Origin: JBBDMC01 sp963826055
GTDB lineage: Bacteria > Pseudomonadota > Alphaproteobacteria > Rhizobiales > Kaistiaceae
Assembly: GCA_963826055.1 (NCBI GenBank)
Contig: CAWGVO010000009.1
Coordinates: 496,001 to 560,000 of the forward strand
Direction of reading: 5' to 3'
DNA: 64,000 bases
Positions 35,918-45,030 of this stretch are shown here, in pieces. The translations under genes and the position numbers were made by a program. Numbering within the stretch: the first letter of the stretch is position 1; each line of letters begins with the position of its first letter. A model generated the notes under the pieces. It was not told the DNA's origin. It was given only the letters and a program-made list of their open reading frames with translations, and did no database searches.

Positions 35918-35965
35918 TTGAGCGGGTTTGCGAAACTGTCTAACGTCTGGTGACCGATTGGTCAC
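35918..35965 (+). promoter_or_regulatory. Promoter plus TetR/RutR-like operator for the pyrimidine hydrolase operon
   Basis: -35 TTGAGC (35918-35923), 17-base spacer, -10 TAACGT (35941-35946), then a perfect 16-bp dyad GTGACCGATTGGTCAC (35950-35965) over the expected transcription start. The half-sites resemble the E. coli RutR consensus TTGACCA-NN-TGGTCAA (established knowledge). The same arrangement recurs at 51363-51409, so the element is shared. Confidence 0.65.
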
Positions 35966-36050
35966 GAACTCTCGCCGCGTCCTGTTTTCCTTCCGAGCGG
36001 GGACTGCGACCGGTGGCTGCTTCCGGGCTGGCCGACTGCGCAGAATCGAA

Positions 36051-37301
36051 ATGACCAAACCCTCCGACAACCTCCGGATCGACGGCTCCCGCCTGTGGGA
36101 CTCGATCCACCAAATGGCCGAGATCGGCCCCGGCGTGCGCGGCGGTAACAACCGCCAGACGCTCACCGACGCTGATCGCGACGGGCGGCTCCTGTTCCAG
36201 AAGTGGTGCGAGGATGCCGGCCTGACGGTCAATGTCGACCAGATGGGGACCATGTTCTGCCGCCGGGCCGGCGCCGACGACAGCTTGCCCCCGGTCCTCG
36301 TCGGCAGTCACCTCGACACCCAGCCAACCGGCGGGCGCTACGATGGCGTCCTCGGCGTCCTTGGCGGCCTCGAAATCATCCGCACGCTGAACGACCTGGG
36401 GATCCGCACCAGGCACCCCATCGAGGTGGTCAACTGGACGAACGAGGAAGGCACCCGCTTCGCGCCGGCGATGCTCGCCTCCGGCGTTTTCGCCGGTGTT
36501 CACGAGCGTGACTGGGCGTACGCCCGCGAGGACGCCAAGGGGCTCAAGTTTGGCGAAGAGCTGGAACGCATCGGGTTCAAGGGACCGGAACCGGTCGGCG
36601 GGCGGAACCTGCGCGCCTTCTTCGAGCTGCACATTGAACAGGGGCCGATCCTCGAGGTCGAACACAAGGACATCGGCGTCGTTACTCACGGTCAGGGCCT
36701 TTGGTGGCTGCAGGTCACGCTCACCGGCAAGGAGTCCCACACGGGCTCGACGCCCATGCCCATGCGCAAGAACGCCGGGCTCGGCATGGCTCGCATCACC
36801 GACCTTGTCCATCGCATCGCCATGGAGCACCAGCCGGCCGCCGTCGGCGCCATCGGCCATGTCGACGTCTACCCCAATTCGCGCAACGTCATTCCCGGCA
36901 AGGTGGTCTTCACCATCGATTTCCGCTCTCCCGATCTTGAGACCCTCGACCGCATGAAGGCGAAGCTCGAGGCCGATGCCCCCAAGATCGCCGGCGAGCT
37001 TGGGCTCGGCATCGAGATCGAGCCGGTGGGCCACTTCGACCCGGTGACGTTTGACCAGGGGTGCGTCAAGGCGGTCCGCGACGCCGCTGAACGGCTGGGC
37101 TACTCTCATCGCGACATCGTTTCCGGCGCCGGCCACGACGCCTGCTGGATCAATCGGGTCGCGCCGACGGCCATGGTGATGTGCCCGTGCGTCGACGGCC
37201 TCTCCCACAACGAAGACGAGAAGATCACGCCGGAATGGGCCGCCGCCGGCGCCAACGTCCTTTTTCATGCTGTCGTCGAGACCGCGGAGATCGTGCCGTG
37301 A
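36051..37301 (+). CDS. Zn-dependent N-carbamoyl amidohydrolase (beta-ureidopropionase type)
   Basis: 416-residue M20/M28-family hydrolase. Metal ligands in GSHLDTQPTGGRYDGVLGVL and NEEGTRFAPAM, dimerisation/substrate segment HIEQGPILE, and a late SGAGHDACW His. Relatives hydrolyse N-carbamoyl-beta-alanine, allantoate or N-carbamoyl-L-amino acids. The downstream dihydropyrimidinase and nearby PreTA argue for N-carbamoyl-beta-alanine to beta-alanine, CO2 and NH3. First gene after the RutR-like operator. The start MTKPSDN is chosen by homology. Confidence 0.88.
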   Translation: MTKPSDNLRIDGSRLWDSIHQMAEIGPGVRGGNNRQTLTDADRDGRLLFQKWCEDAGLTVNVDQMGTMFCRRAGADDSLPPVLVGSHLDTQPTGGRYDGVLGVLGGLEIIRTLNDLGIRTRHPIEVVNWTNEEGTRFAPAMLASGVFAGVHERDWAYAREDAKGLKFGEELERIGFKGPEPVGGRNLRAFFELHIEQGPILEVEHKDIGVVTHGQGLWWLQVTLTGKESHTGSTPMPMRKNAGLGMARITDLVHRIAMEHQPAAVGAIGHVDVYPNSRNVIPGKVVFTIDFRSPDLETLDRMKAKLEADAPKIAGELGLGIEIEPVGHFDPVTFDQGCVKAVRDAAERLGYSHRDIVSGAGHDACWINRVAPTAMVMCPCVDGLSHNEDEKITPEWAAAGANVLFHAVVETAEIVP

Positions 37302-37329
37302 CGGTCGTTTGCGGCGAGAGGAGTGAACC

Positions 37330-38782
37330 ATGACAACCGTGATCAAGGGTGGCACGATCGTCACAGCCGATCTGACCTATGAAGCCGATGTCCTCATCGA
37401 GAACGGCAAGATCGCGGCGATCGGCAAGGGCCTGAAGGGCGACGAGACCCTCGACGCCACCGGCTGCTACGTCATGCCCGGTGGCATCGACCCGCACACC
37501 CATCTCGAGATGCCATTCATGGGCACCTACTCGACCGACGATTTCGAGTCGGGCACCCGCGCCGCGCTTTCCGGCGGCACCACGATGGTTGTCGATTTCT
37601 GCCTGCCGGCGCCCAACCAGTCGCTGCTGGAATCCCTTCAGGCCTGGGACAACAAGTCCACCAAGGCCTCATGCGACTACTCCTACCACATGGCCATCAC
37701 CTGGTGGGGCGAGCAGGTCTTCAACGAGATGCCGGAAGTGGTGAACCGCGGCATCAACACCTTCAAGCATTTTATGGCCTACAAGGGCGCGCTGATGGTG
37801 GACGACGACGAGATGTTCGCCTCGTTCTCGCGCTGTGCCGAGATTGGCGCCATGCCACTGGTCCACGCCGAAAACGGCGACGTCGTCGCCACGCTGCAGC
37901 AGAGGCTGCTCGCCGAAGGCAACAACGGCCCGGAAGCGCACGCCTACTCGCGCCCGCCGGAAGTGGAAGGCGAGGCGGTCAACCGCGCCGCGATGATCGC
38001 CGACATGGCCAACGTGCCGCTCTACGTGGTGCACGTCTCCTGCGAGGACGCCCACGAGGCGATCCGCCGCCACCGGCAACTCGGCCGCCGCGTTTTTGGC
38101 GAACCGCTGATCCAGCACCTGCTGCTCGATGAGGGCGAGTACAAGAACCCCGACTGGGATCACGCCGCCCGCCGCGTCATGTCGCCGCCGTTCCGCGACA
38201 AGAAGCACCAGGATTCACTTTGGGCCGGCCTTTCCTCTGGCACGCTCCAGGTGGTCGCGACCGATCACTGCGCCTTCACAACCAAACAGAAGCGCATGGG
38301 TGTCGGCGATTTCACCAAGATCCCCAACGGCACCGGCGGTCTGGAAGACCGGCTTGCCGCTTCTGTGGACCTATGGCGTCACCACCGGCCGGCTGACGAT
38401 GAACGAGTTCGTGGCGGTGACTTCCACCAACATTGCCAAGATCCTCAACGTCTATCCGAGGAAGGGCGCGATCCTCGTCGGCTCCGACGCCGACCTCGTC
38501 GTATGGGATCCCGGCCGCGAGAAGACGATCACCGCCGCGAGCCAGGTTTCGATCATCGACTACAATGTTTTCGAAGGTTTCAAGGTGAAGGGCCTGCCGC
38601 GGTTCACCCTGTCGCGCGGCAAGGTCTGCGTCACCGAGGGTGATCTCTCGCAGGCGACCATGGGCCACGGCCAGTTCGTCAAGCGCGAGCCCTATTCCGC
38701 CGTCAACCGGGCCCTGTCGAAGTGGAAAGAGCTGACGGCGCCACGCAAGGTGCAACGCAGCGGCATTCCGGCTGGGGTATGA
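37330..38782 (+). CDS. hydA: Dihydropyrimidinase / D-hydantoinase, frame broken
   Basis: About 483 residues after repair. Zn ligands HTH in GIDPHTHLEMP, carboxylated-lysine region TFKHFMAYKGAL, HAENGD, VVHVSCEDAHEAI and ATDHCAF. It opens 5,6-dihydrouracil or dihydrothymine to the N-carbamoyl amino acid. The frame changes at about 38350, where CGGCTTGCCG has one base too many for the expected RLPLLWTYG. It starts 28 bases after the hydrolase gene; its stop overlaps the ABC ATPase start (ATGA). Confidence 0.9.
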
Positions 38783-39759
38783 CCTCGAACATGGCCGACG
38801 ACACGTTGAAGCCGGCCAATTCCATCGCTGAACCTCCCGAGGCGCATTCGCCGCGCCCCGTCGAGGGGGCAGGCGGGGTCGCACCGCCATCAGGCACTGC
38901 GACTGCCAGGGAGTCCTTCACCCGACCCCCGCCGACGACCGCCGCGATGGCGCCCTCGCCGGAGCCGGCTCCCGCTGCGGGCGATGCTGTCATCGACATC
39001 CAGCATCTCGGGCTGACCTTCACGACCGCGGACGGTCCGGTTGAGGCGCTGACCGGAATCGACCTCGGCGTGCGTCGTGGGGAGTTCGTGTCGCTGATCG
39101 GTCCTTCCGGCTGCGGCAAGACCACGCTCCTGCGGGTGATCGCCGACCTCGAACAGCCGACCGCCGGCACGATCACCGTCAACGGCATCAGCCCGCACCA
39201 GGCGCGAATGGAGCGCGCCTACGGTTACGTCTTCCAGGCACCGGCGCTCTATCCGTGGCGGACGATCGCCAGGAACGTAGCGCTGCCCCTGGAAATCATG
39301 GGGCTCGATCGACGCGAACGCGACCGCCGTGTCGCCGACAACCTCAAGCTGGTCAACCTTGCCGGCTTCGAGCGCAAACACCCCTGGCAACTTTCCGGCG
39401 GCATGCAGCAGCGCGTGTCGATCGCGCGCGCACTCGCCGTTGAACCTGATCTCCTGCTGATGGACGAACCGTTCGGCGCCCTTGACGAGATCACCCGCGA
39501 TCATCTCAACGAGCAGCTTCTGGCGCTGTGGGCCAAGACCAACAAGACGGTCGTGTTCGTTACCCATTCGATCCCGGAAGCGGTGTTTCTATCGACGCGC
39601 ATCGTGGTCATGACCCCGCGCCCGGGAAAGATTCATGACGTGATCGAATCCACCCTGCCGCGGGGGCGCAACCTCGACATCCGTGAAACGCCAGAGTTCC
39701 TCAAGATCGCCCATCGCGTTCGCGAGGGTCTTCGCGCCGGGCACAGCTATGAGGACTAG
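38779..39759 (+). CDS. ABC transporter ATP-binding protein (nitrate/taurine/pyrimidine type)
   Basis: 326 residues. Walker A GPSGCGKTT, Q-loop QAPALYPWR, signature LSGGMQQR, Walker B LLLMDEPFGALDE and H-loop VTHS, as in SsuB/TauB-type importers. About 70 residues of Pro/Ala-rich extension precede the ATPase domain, which is unusual; a later start would remove it, but the ATGA overlap with hydA supports the long form. It energises the following two permeases. Confidence 0.9.
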   Translation: MTSNMADDTLKPANSIAEPPEAHSPRPVEGAGGVAPPSGTATARESFTRPPPTTAAMAPSPEPAPAAGDAVIDIQHLGLTFTTADGPVEALTGIDLGVRRGEFVSLIGPSGCGKTTLLRVIADLEQPTAGTITVNGISPHQARMERAYGYVFQAPALYPWRTIARNVALPLEIMGLDRRERDRRVADNLKLVNLAGFERKHPWQLSGGMQQRVSIARALAVEPDLLLMDEPFGALDEITRDHLNEQLLALWAKTNKTVVFVTHSIPEAVFLSTRIVVMTPRPGKIHDVIESTLPRGRNLDIRETPEFLKIAHRVREGLRAGHSYED

Positions 39760-39783
39760 CTTGCCGGCCCGGCCCGGGTTTGC

Positions 39784-40743
39784 ATGACCGCGGTCACGGT
39801 CCACCATTCGCGTGTGCCGGCGAGACCGGGCGTCGTGGCGCGGATCCTCGCCAGCCGCTTCGTCGCCGTCTCGACCGTGGTCCTCGCCATCATCCTAATC
39901 TGGTACGCCGGCGCGTTCGTGCTGGACTCGCCGTTCCAGCGCGATCTCGACGCCCGTGCTGGCGTCAGCCGTTCGCCGATCGACTTCGTCGTTGCGACCT
40001 ACAACCAGCCGAAACCGACCTTGCCGGCGCCGCACCAGGTCGCCGTCGACACCTGGAAGTCGGTCGTGCTCGCCAATCCGGCCAAGCCGTCGAGTTTGTT
40101 GTTTCATGCCTGGGTAACGTTGTCCTCGACGCTTGCCGGTTTCGTCTTCGGCACGCTGCTCGGCGTCCTTCTCGCCGTTGGCATCGTCCACGTGAAGAGC
40201 CTGCAGAAGAGTTTGATGCCGTGGATCATTTCTTCACAGACGATCCCGATCCTCGCGCTCGCACCAATTCTGGTGGTCGTTGCCTTCAACCTGCTGAGCG
40301 GTCAGCTGAAGTTGCCGACCGACTTCAGCCGTTTCGTCGCCAAGGCCCTGATCTCGACCTATCTCTCGTTCTTCCCCGTGACCGTCGGCATGGTGAAGGG
40401 TCTCCGCTCGCCCGATCCGTTCCACCTCGACCTGATGCGCACCTACAGCGCCACCCGCCTGCAGACGTTCTGGAAGCTTCGCCTGCCGGCCTCGCTCCCG
40501 TTCCTCTTCACCTCGATGAAGGTGGGGATTGCCGCGAGCCTTGTCGGTGCGATTGTGGCCGAACTGCCGACCGGCGCCGTCGCCGGCATCGGCGCCAAGC
40601 TGCTGGTCGGTTCCTACTACAGCCAGTCGGTCCAGATGTGGTCGGCGCTGGTCGTCGGCTCGCTTCTGGCGGCGCTGCTGGTGACCGCCGTCGGCGTCGT
40701 CGAGCGCGTAACCAACCGTGTCATGGGAGCGCGCGCCCGGTGA
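39784..40743 (+). CDS. ABC transporter permease 1
   Basis: 319 residues. One helix near 26-48, then five hydrophobic segments of a BPD_transp_1 domain with coupling EAA-like segment LMRTYSATRLQTFWKLRLPASL. It overlaps the second permease by four bases (GTGA). With its partner it probably forms a heterodimeric importer for a pyrimidine. Confidence 0.9.
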   Translation: MTAVTVHHSRVPARPGVVARILASRFVAVSTVVLAIILIWYAGAFVLDSPFQRDLDARAGVSRSPIDFVVATYNQPKPTLPAPHQVAVDTWKSVVLANPAKPSSLLFHAWVTLSSTLAGFVFGTLLGVLLAVGIVHVKSLQKSLMPWIISSQTIPILALAPILVVVAFNLLSGQLKLPTDFSRFVAKALISTYLSFFPVTVGMVKGLRSPDPFHLDLMRTYSATRLQTFWKLRLPASLPFLFTSMKVGIAASLVGAIVAELPTGAVAGIGAKLLVGSYYSQSVQMWSALVVGSLLAALLVTAVGVVERVTNRVMGARAR

Positions 40744-41933
40744 ACTCACGCGTTCTCGGCGTCGGCACCTGGCGCGGTTGGGTTGCCTTCATCGGACTTG
40801 CCGCCGCCCTCGCGTTCCCGATCGTCGTCGCCGGCGGCACCCAGACTTACCTCGTCGGTCTTGGCAGCAGTGCCATCCTTGCGGCCGTCATCATGATCGC
40901 GGCGGCGCTTGCGAGCCTTGCCGGACGTTCTTCGGGCGTCGGCAATTTCGTCATCTTCGCCGGCACCGGTATCGCGGCTGCCTACGTCATCGTCTTCCTG
41001 CCGTCGGTGGCGGACATCGCCGCTGGCGGGCAATCCGCGAAGAGCAGTCTTTTCGCCGCTTCGATCGGGTTCTGGGCGCTGGTCATTGCCGCGTGGGCCC
41101 TGGCGTCGTTGCTGGTCAGCCGCCTGTCCGAAGTCAGCACTCCGCGGCCGGGAGGGGCGATGCTGATGCGCGTCGTCATCCCGCTCCTGTTCGGCGCCGG
41201 CATCGTCCTCCTGTGGGAAGTTGTCGTTCGCGCGCTCGCCGTCCCGTTCATCATCCTGCCGCCACCGAGCGCCATCTGGACGCGTATTATCGCTTCGCTG
41301 CCAATCCTTTGGGTCGACTTCCAGCAGACCATCTTGCACGCCGTTCTGATCGGCTACGCCATCGGTTGTATCTCGGGCTTTGTCGTTGCCATCGCCGTCG
41401 ACCGCTCGCCATTCCTCAAACGGGGTCTGTTGCCGGTCGGCAATCTCGTCTCGGCCCTCCCGATCGTCGCCGTTGCGCCGATCATGGTCATGTGGTTCGG
41501 CTTCGATTGGCCATCCAAGGCGGCGGTGGTCGTGGCGATGACTTTCTTCCCGATGCTGGTCAACACCGTCGCGGGGCTGGCGGCCTCAGAGCAGATCGAA
41601 CGCGACTTGATGCACACTTACGCCGCCGGCTACTGGCAATCGCTTTTCAAGCTCAGGTTGCCGGCCGCACTGCCTTTCATCTTCAATGCCCTAAAGATAA
41701 ACTCAACTCTTGCCATGATTGGCGCCATCGTGGCGGAATTCTTCGGGACGCCCATCCGGGGCATGGGCTTCCGGATTTCCACCGAGGTCGGACGCATGAA
41801 TACCGACATGGTGTGGGCGGAAATAGCGGTGGCGGCCCTGGCCGGCTCCGCGTTCTACGGCGTCGTCTCGCTCATCGAGCGGCTGGCGACGTTCTGGCAT
41901 CCATCGTTTCGGCAACCCTTAACGGAGGGGTAA
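40740..41933 (+). CDS. ABC transporter permease 2 with extra N-terminal membrane domain
   Basis: 397 residues from GTG. The C-terminal 260 residues are a standard SsuC/TauC-like permease (EAA loop LMHTYAAGYWQSLFKLRLPA). The first 130 add four hydrophobic segments not normally present in this family. The gene ends one base before the ATG of the binding-protein gene. Confidence 0.9.
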   Translation: MNSRVLGVGTWRGWVAFIGLAAALAFPIVVAGGTQTYLVGLGSSAILAAVIMIAAALASLAGRSSGVGNFVIFAGTGIAAAYVIVFLPSVADIAAGGQSAKSSLFAASIGFWALVIAAWALASLLVSRLSEVSTPRPGGAMLMRVVIPLLFGAGIVLLWEVVVRALAVPFIILPPPSAIWTRIIASLPILWVDFQQTILHAVLIGYAIGCISGFVVAIAVDRSPFLKRGLLPVGNLVSALPIVAVAPIMVMWFGFDWPSKAAVVVAMTFFPMLVNTVAGLAASEQIERDLMHTYAAGYWQSLFKLRLPAALPFIFNALKINSTLAMIGAIVAEFFGTPIRGMGFRISTEVGRMNTDMVWAEIAVAALAGSAFYGVVSLIERLATFWHPSFRQPLTEG

Positions 41934-42914
41934 ATGAGAAAATTGGTTTGGGGCGTAATCGCGGGCGCGTTCGCCCTCGCGACTGGACCGGCGTTTGCCG
42001 CCGACGCGGTGACGCTGCAGTTGAAGTGGGTCACCCAGGCCCAGTTCGGTGGCTACTACGTGGCCAAGGACAAGGGCTTCTACAAGGACGAAAATCTCGA
42101 TGTAACCATCAAGCCGGGCGGACCCGACATCGCACCGGAAACGGTGATTGCTGCCGGCGGCGCCGATGTGATCGTCGACTGGATGGGCGCCGCGCTCGCC
42201 GCGCGCGAGAAGGGAACCGCACTCGTCAACATCGCCCAGCCATTCACCAAGGCGGGCATGGAACTGGTCTGCCCGACCTACACCGGCATCAAGACGCCGG
42301 CTGATTTCAAGGGCAAGACGCTCGGCGTCTGGTTCTTCGGCAACGAGTATCCGTTCTATGCCTGGATGCACAAGCTCGGCATCTCCACCGACGGCGGCCC
42401 CGACGGCGTCACCGTCCTCAAGCAAAGCTTCGACGTCCAGCCGCTGATCCAGAAGCAGGCCGATTGCATCTCGGTCATGACCTACAACGAGTACGGTCAG
42501 GTTCTCGATGCCGGCTTCAAGCCTGAAGACCTGGTGGTCTTCAACTACTCGGCCATGGACGCCGACCTGCTCGAGGACGGCCTTTACGCGCTTGAGGATC
42601 AGCTCAAGGACAAGGCCTTCTTCGACAAGATGGTCCGTTTCGTACGCGCATCGATGAAGGGCTGGGATTATTCCCTCGCCCACCCCGAGGAATCGGCGCA
42701 GATCGTCATCGATAACGGCGGCCAGGACCTCCAGCACCAGATCTACATGATGGGCGAGGTCGCCAAGCTGACCGCCGGCGGCAACGGCGTGCTCAACGAG
42801 GCCGCATACAACCGCACTGAGCAGGCCCTGCTCGACCAGAAGATCATCGAGAAGAAGCCGTCCGGCGCCTGGACCCATGCGGTCACCGACGCGGCCGGTC
42901 TCGGCAAGATGTAG
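41934..42914 (+). CDS. ABC transporter substrate-binding protein, THI5/NMT1/SsuA type
   Basis: 326 residues with a Sec signal peptide (MRKLVWGVIAGAFALATGPA, cleavage after AFA). Mature start AADAVTLQLKWVTQAQFGGYYVAKDKGFY is the THI5/NMT1-like fold used for pyrimidine-type ligands. Context in a dihydropyrimidinase operon points to uracil, thymine or a hydropyrimidine. Last gene of the operon, followed by a strong terminator. Confidence 0.9.
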   Translation: MRKLVWGVIAGAFALATGPAFAADAVTLQLKWVTQAQFGGYYVAKDKGFYKDENLDVTIKPGGPDIAPETVIAAGGADVIVDWMGAALAAREKGTALVNIAQPFTKAGMELVCPTYTGIKTPADFKGKTLGVWFFGNEYPFYAWMHKLGISTDGGPDGVTVLKQSFDVQPLIQKQADCISVMTYNEYGQVLDAGFKPEDLVVFNYSAMDADLLEDGLYALEDQLKDKAFFDKMVRFVRASMKGWDYSLAHPEESAQIVIDNGGQDLQHQIYMMGEVAKLTAGGNGVLNEAAYNRTEQALLDQKIIEKKPSGAWTHAVTDAAGLGKM

Positions 42915-42936
42915 CCTTGTTGGAACTGCGAATGCC

Positions 42937-42967
42937 AGCGGGCGCCTCCGGGCGCCCGCTTCTTTTT
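42937..42967 (+). terminator. Rho-independent terminator after the pyrimidine ABC operon
   Basis: Perfect 10-bp stem AGCGGGCGCC/GGCGCCCGCT with TCCG loop followed by TCTTTTT. It ends the operon and is shared in position with the convergent gene at 42976. Confidence 0.9.
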
Positions 42968-42975
42968 GAGATGGG

Positions 42976-43845
42976 CTACGGCCAGTAGAGGCGCATCGGA
43001 TTGTCGACGAGGAGCGCTTGCTGCCGCTGCGCATCGACGGCGATGCGCGGAATGAAATCCACCAGCCGGCCGTCGTCAGGCATGTGCGACGTCATGTTGG
43101 GGTGCGGCCAGTCGGTCCCCCATAGCACCCGGTCGGGGATCGCCTCCACCAGCGTTCGCGCGAAGGGGACCACGTCGTCATAGTCAGGCCCGGCAAGCGT
43201 CAGCCGTTCGGCGCCGCTCACCTTGACCCAGATCTTGTCATTGCCGGCGACCAAAGCGACGAAGCGGCGAAACTGCGCGTCGTCCGCGCCCTTGCTCACG
43301 TCCGGGCGCCCCATGTGGTCGACCACGATCGTGGTCGGCAGCTGTTCGAGGAACGGGATGAGCTCTTCCAGGTCTTCGGCCTCGAAATAGACCACGACGT
43401 GCCAGCCGAGCCGCGCGATCCTCTCGGCGATAGAGACAAATGTCTCCTTTGGAGCGGCATCGACCAGCCGTTTGAGGAAATTGAAACGAACCGCCCGCAC
43501 CCCCGCCCTGTGCATGGCAGCAAGGTCGTCGTCGCTGACGTCCGGATCGACTGCGGCGACACCACGTGCCCTCTCACCAGCGGCGGCGAGGGCGTCGACG
43601 AGCGCCGCGTTGTCCGTTCCGTGGCAGGTCGCCTGCACGATGACGTTGCGCTCGAAGCCGAGAAAATCGCGGAGCGCGAAGAGCGTCTCCTTGGACGCAT
43701 CGCACGGCGTGTACTTGCGTTCCGGCGCGTAAGGGAACCGTGCCGCCGGTCCGAACACGTGGCAATGGGCGTCGACCGCGCCCGGCGGTGGAACGAAGCG
43801 CGGCTTCGTCGGGTTTGGCAGGAAGGGGAGATAGTCGGCGTCCAT
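42976..43845 (-). CDS. Amidohydrolase family 2 (2-pyrone-4,6-dicarboxylate hydrolase-like)
   Basis: 289 residues from MDADYLPFLP. TIM-barrel amidohydrolase with DAHCHVFGP, VVDHMGRPD and LWGTDWPHPN, matching the LigI-type subgroup. The reaction would be lactone opening, but the subgroup is broad and no lignin-degradation neighbours are present. It is convergent with the ABC operon. The open frame extends 16 residues upstream, with a weak RBS in both cases. Confidence 0.85.
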   Translation of the reverse strand: MDADYLPFLPNPTKPRFVPPPGAVDAHCHVFGPAARFPYAPERKYTPCDASKETLFALRDFLGFERNVIVQATCHGTDNAALVDALAAAGERARGVAAVDPDVSDDDLAAMHRAGVRAVRFNFLKRLVDAAPKETFVSIAERIARLGWHVVVYFEAEDLEELIPFLEQLPTTIVVDHMGRPDVSKGADDAQFRRFVALVAGNDKIWVKVSGAERLTLAGPDYDDVVPFARTLVEAIPDRVLWGTDWPHPNMTSHMPDDGRLVDFIPRIAVDAQRQQALLVDNPMRLYWP

Positions 43846-44046
43846 TGGGATCTCGCGGTTTTGCTGCAGCCGTTGTGGCCAAGCCCAGAACATTAGGCGG
43901 TGGGGCGCAGGCGAGAAGGTGAAGGTTCACAAGAATTGTCAGCTTGACTTGGCCTCGGACGCAACCGCCGATTGCTGGGGGCACATTGATTCGCCAAGCG
44001 CCGTCGGGTAACGATATGGTGCGGTATAAGGCTGGGAGCCATCAGG

Positions 44047-44844
44047 ATGCAAAGCGTTGTCGGCAGGACATGCCTTGTTGTGGGCGTGCTCTTGGGCTGC
44101 CTGGCGATGCCAGCCGGTGCCGGCGCCGTCACCTTCACGGGCACCTCCGGCAGTCTCTCCGCGTCGGCTGATTTTGAAATAAGCGGGACGAATCTCGTCG
44201 TGACGCTTTCCAACGCGGGCGGAGATGTTCTCGTTCCGGCTGATATTCTGACAGGGGTATTTTGGTCCGGCGCCAGCGGTCTGACGCCAACGTCTGCCGT
44301 CGTCCAGAACTATGGTCTGCCCGGGGGGTCGACGGTTGTGCTTGGATCCGGGACGGTAGCTGTTGCGGGCGGAAACGTCGGCGGAGAATGGGCGTACGCG
44401 GCGTCGATTGCCGGCCCGGGCGGCGCGGATCAGGGCATAAGCTCTTCCGGCCTTGGACTTTTCGGCGCTGGCAATTTTGGAGGACCAGACCTGCTTGGTC
44501 CACCGAGCGGGGCAGTGGATGGGGCTCAATACGGGATAACCTCCGCGGCCGACAACGCCGCCACTGGAAATCCGTCCATTCTTGGCGAGACGATGATCAA
44601 GAGCGTCGTCGTGTTGACGTTGGCCGGTATCGCTGCGGACTTCGACCTGTCGCAGATTTCCAACGTGTCGTTTCAGTACGGGACCGCCCTGACGGAGCCG
44701 AACGTGTCAGGAGTTTGCACAGGGTTGTGTGGTCCACCCGAGCCGATCGCCGGAGTGCCTCTCCCCGGCGCCCTTCCACTGTTCGTTTCCGGGCTGGCCG
44801 GTATGGGCGTGATCGGCTGGCGCAGGCGCCGCAAGGCGGCCTGA
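44047..44844 (+). CDS. VPLPA-CTERM (PEP-CTERM-like) secreted protein
   Basis: 265 residues. Signal peptide about 1-27 (VVGVLLGCLAMPAGAGAV), a Gly/Ser/Thr-rich beta-type body, and a C-terminal sorting tail GVPLPGALPLFVSGLAG followed by one helix and RRRRKAA. This is the VPLPA-CTERM variant recognised by exosortase systems. No exosortase is in the window. Body function unknown. Confidence 0.88.
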   Translation: MQSVVGRTCLVVGVLLGCLAMPAGAGAVTFTGTSGSLSASADFEISGTNLVVTLSNAGGDVLVPADILTGVFWSGASGLTPTSAVVQNYGLPGGSTVVLGSGTVAVAGGNVGGEWAYAASIAGPGGADQGISSSGLGLFGAGNFGGPDLLGPPSGAVDGAQYGITSAADNAATGNPSILGETMIKSVVVLTLAGIAADFDLSQISNVSFQYGTALTEPNVSGVCTGLCGPPEPIAGVPLPGALPLFVSGLAGMGVIGWRRRRKAA

Positions 44845-44870
44845 CGCGTTCACGGATTTGCTCGCATGTG

Positions 44871-44895
44871 GGGCAGGCCAGGGCCTGCCCTTTTT
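44871..44895 (+). terminator. Rho-independent terminator
   Basis: GGGCAGGCC/GGCCTGCCC stem followed by TTTTT, 26 bases after the VPLPA-CTERM gene. Confidence 0.88.
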
Positions 44896-44934
44896 GATTC
44901 GCCGTCCCCGCCGACGGCAACGATCAGGCGGCAT

Positions 44935-44995
44935 TGTTACGTAACAGTACCTATCAGGCGCCCGCCTTGACGCACTCTCCGGAATTTGTCCAAAT
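44935..44995 (+). promoter_or_regulatory. Candidate promoter/operators upstream of preTA
   Basis: A perfect 12-bp palindrome TGTTACGTAACA (44935-44946) and a second dyad ATTTG-TC-CAAAT (44984-44995) flank a TTGACG (-35-like). These differ from the RutR-like operator at 35950 and 51396. The regulator is unknown. Confidence 0.4.
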
Positions 44996-45030
44996 GATCG
45001 TTTCGACGCGCGCCCTTGAAAGGGGGGTTC

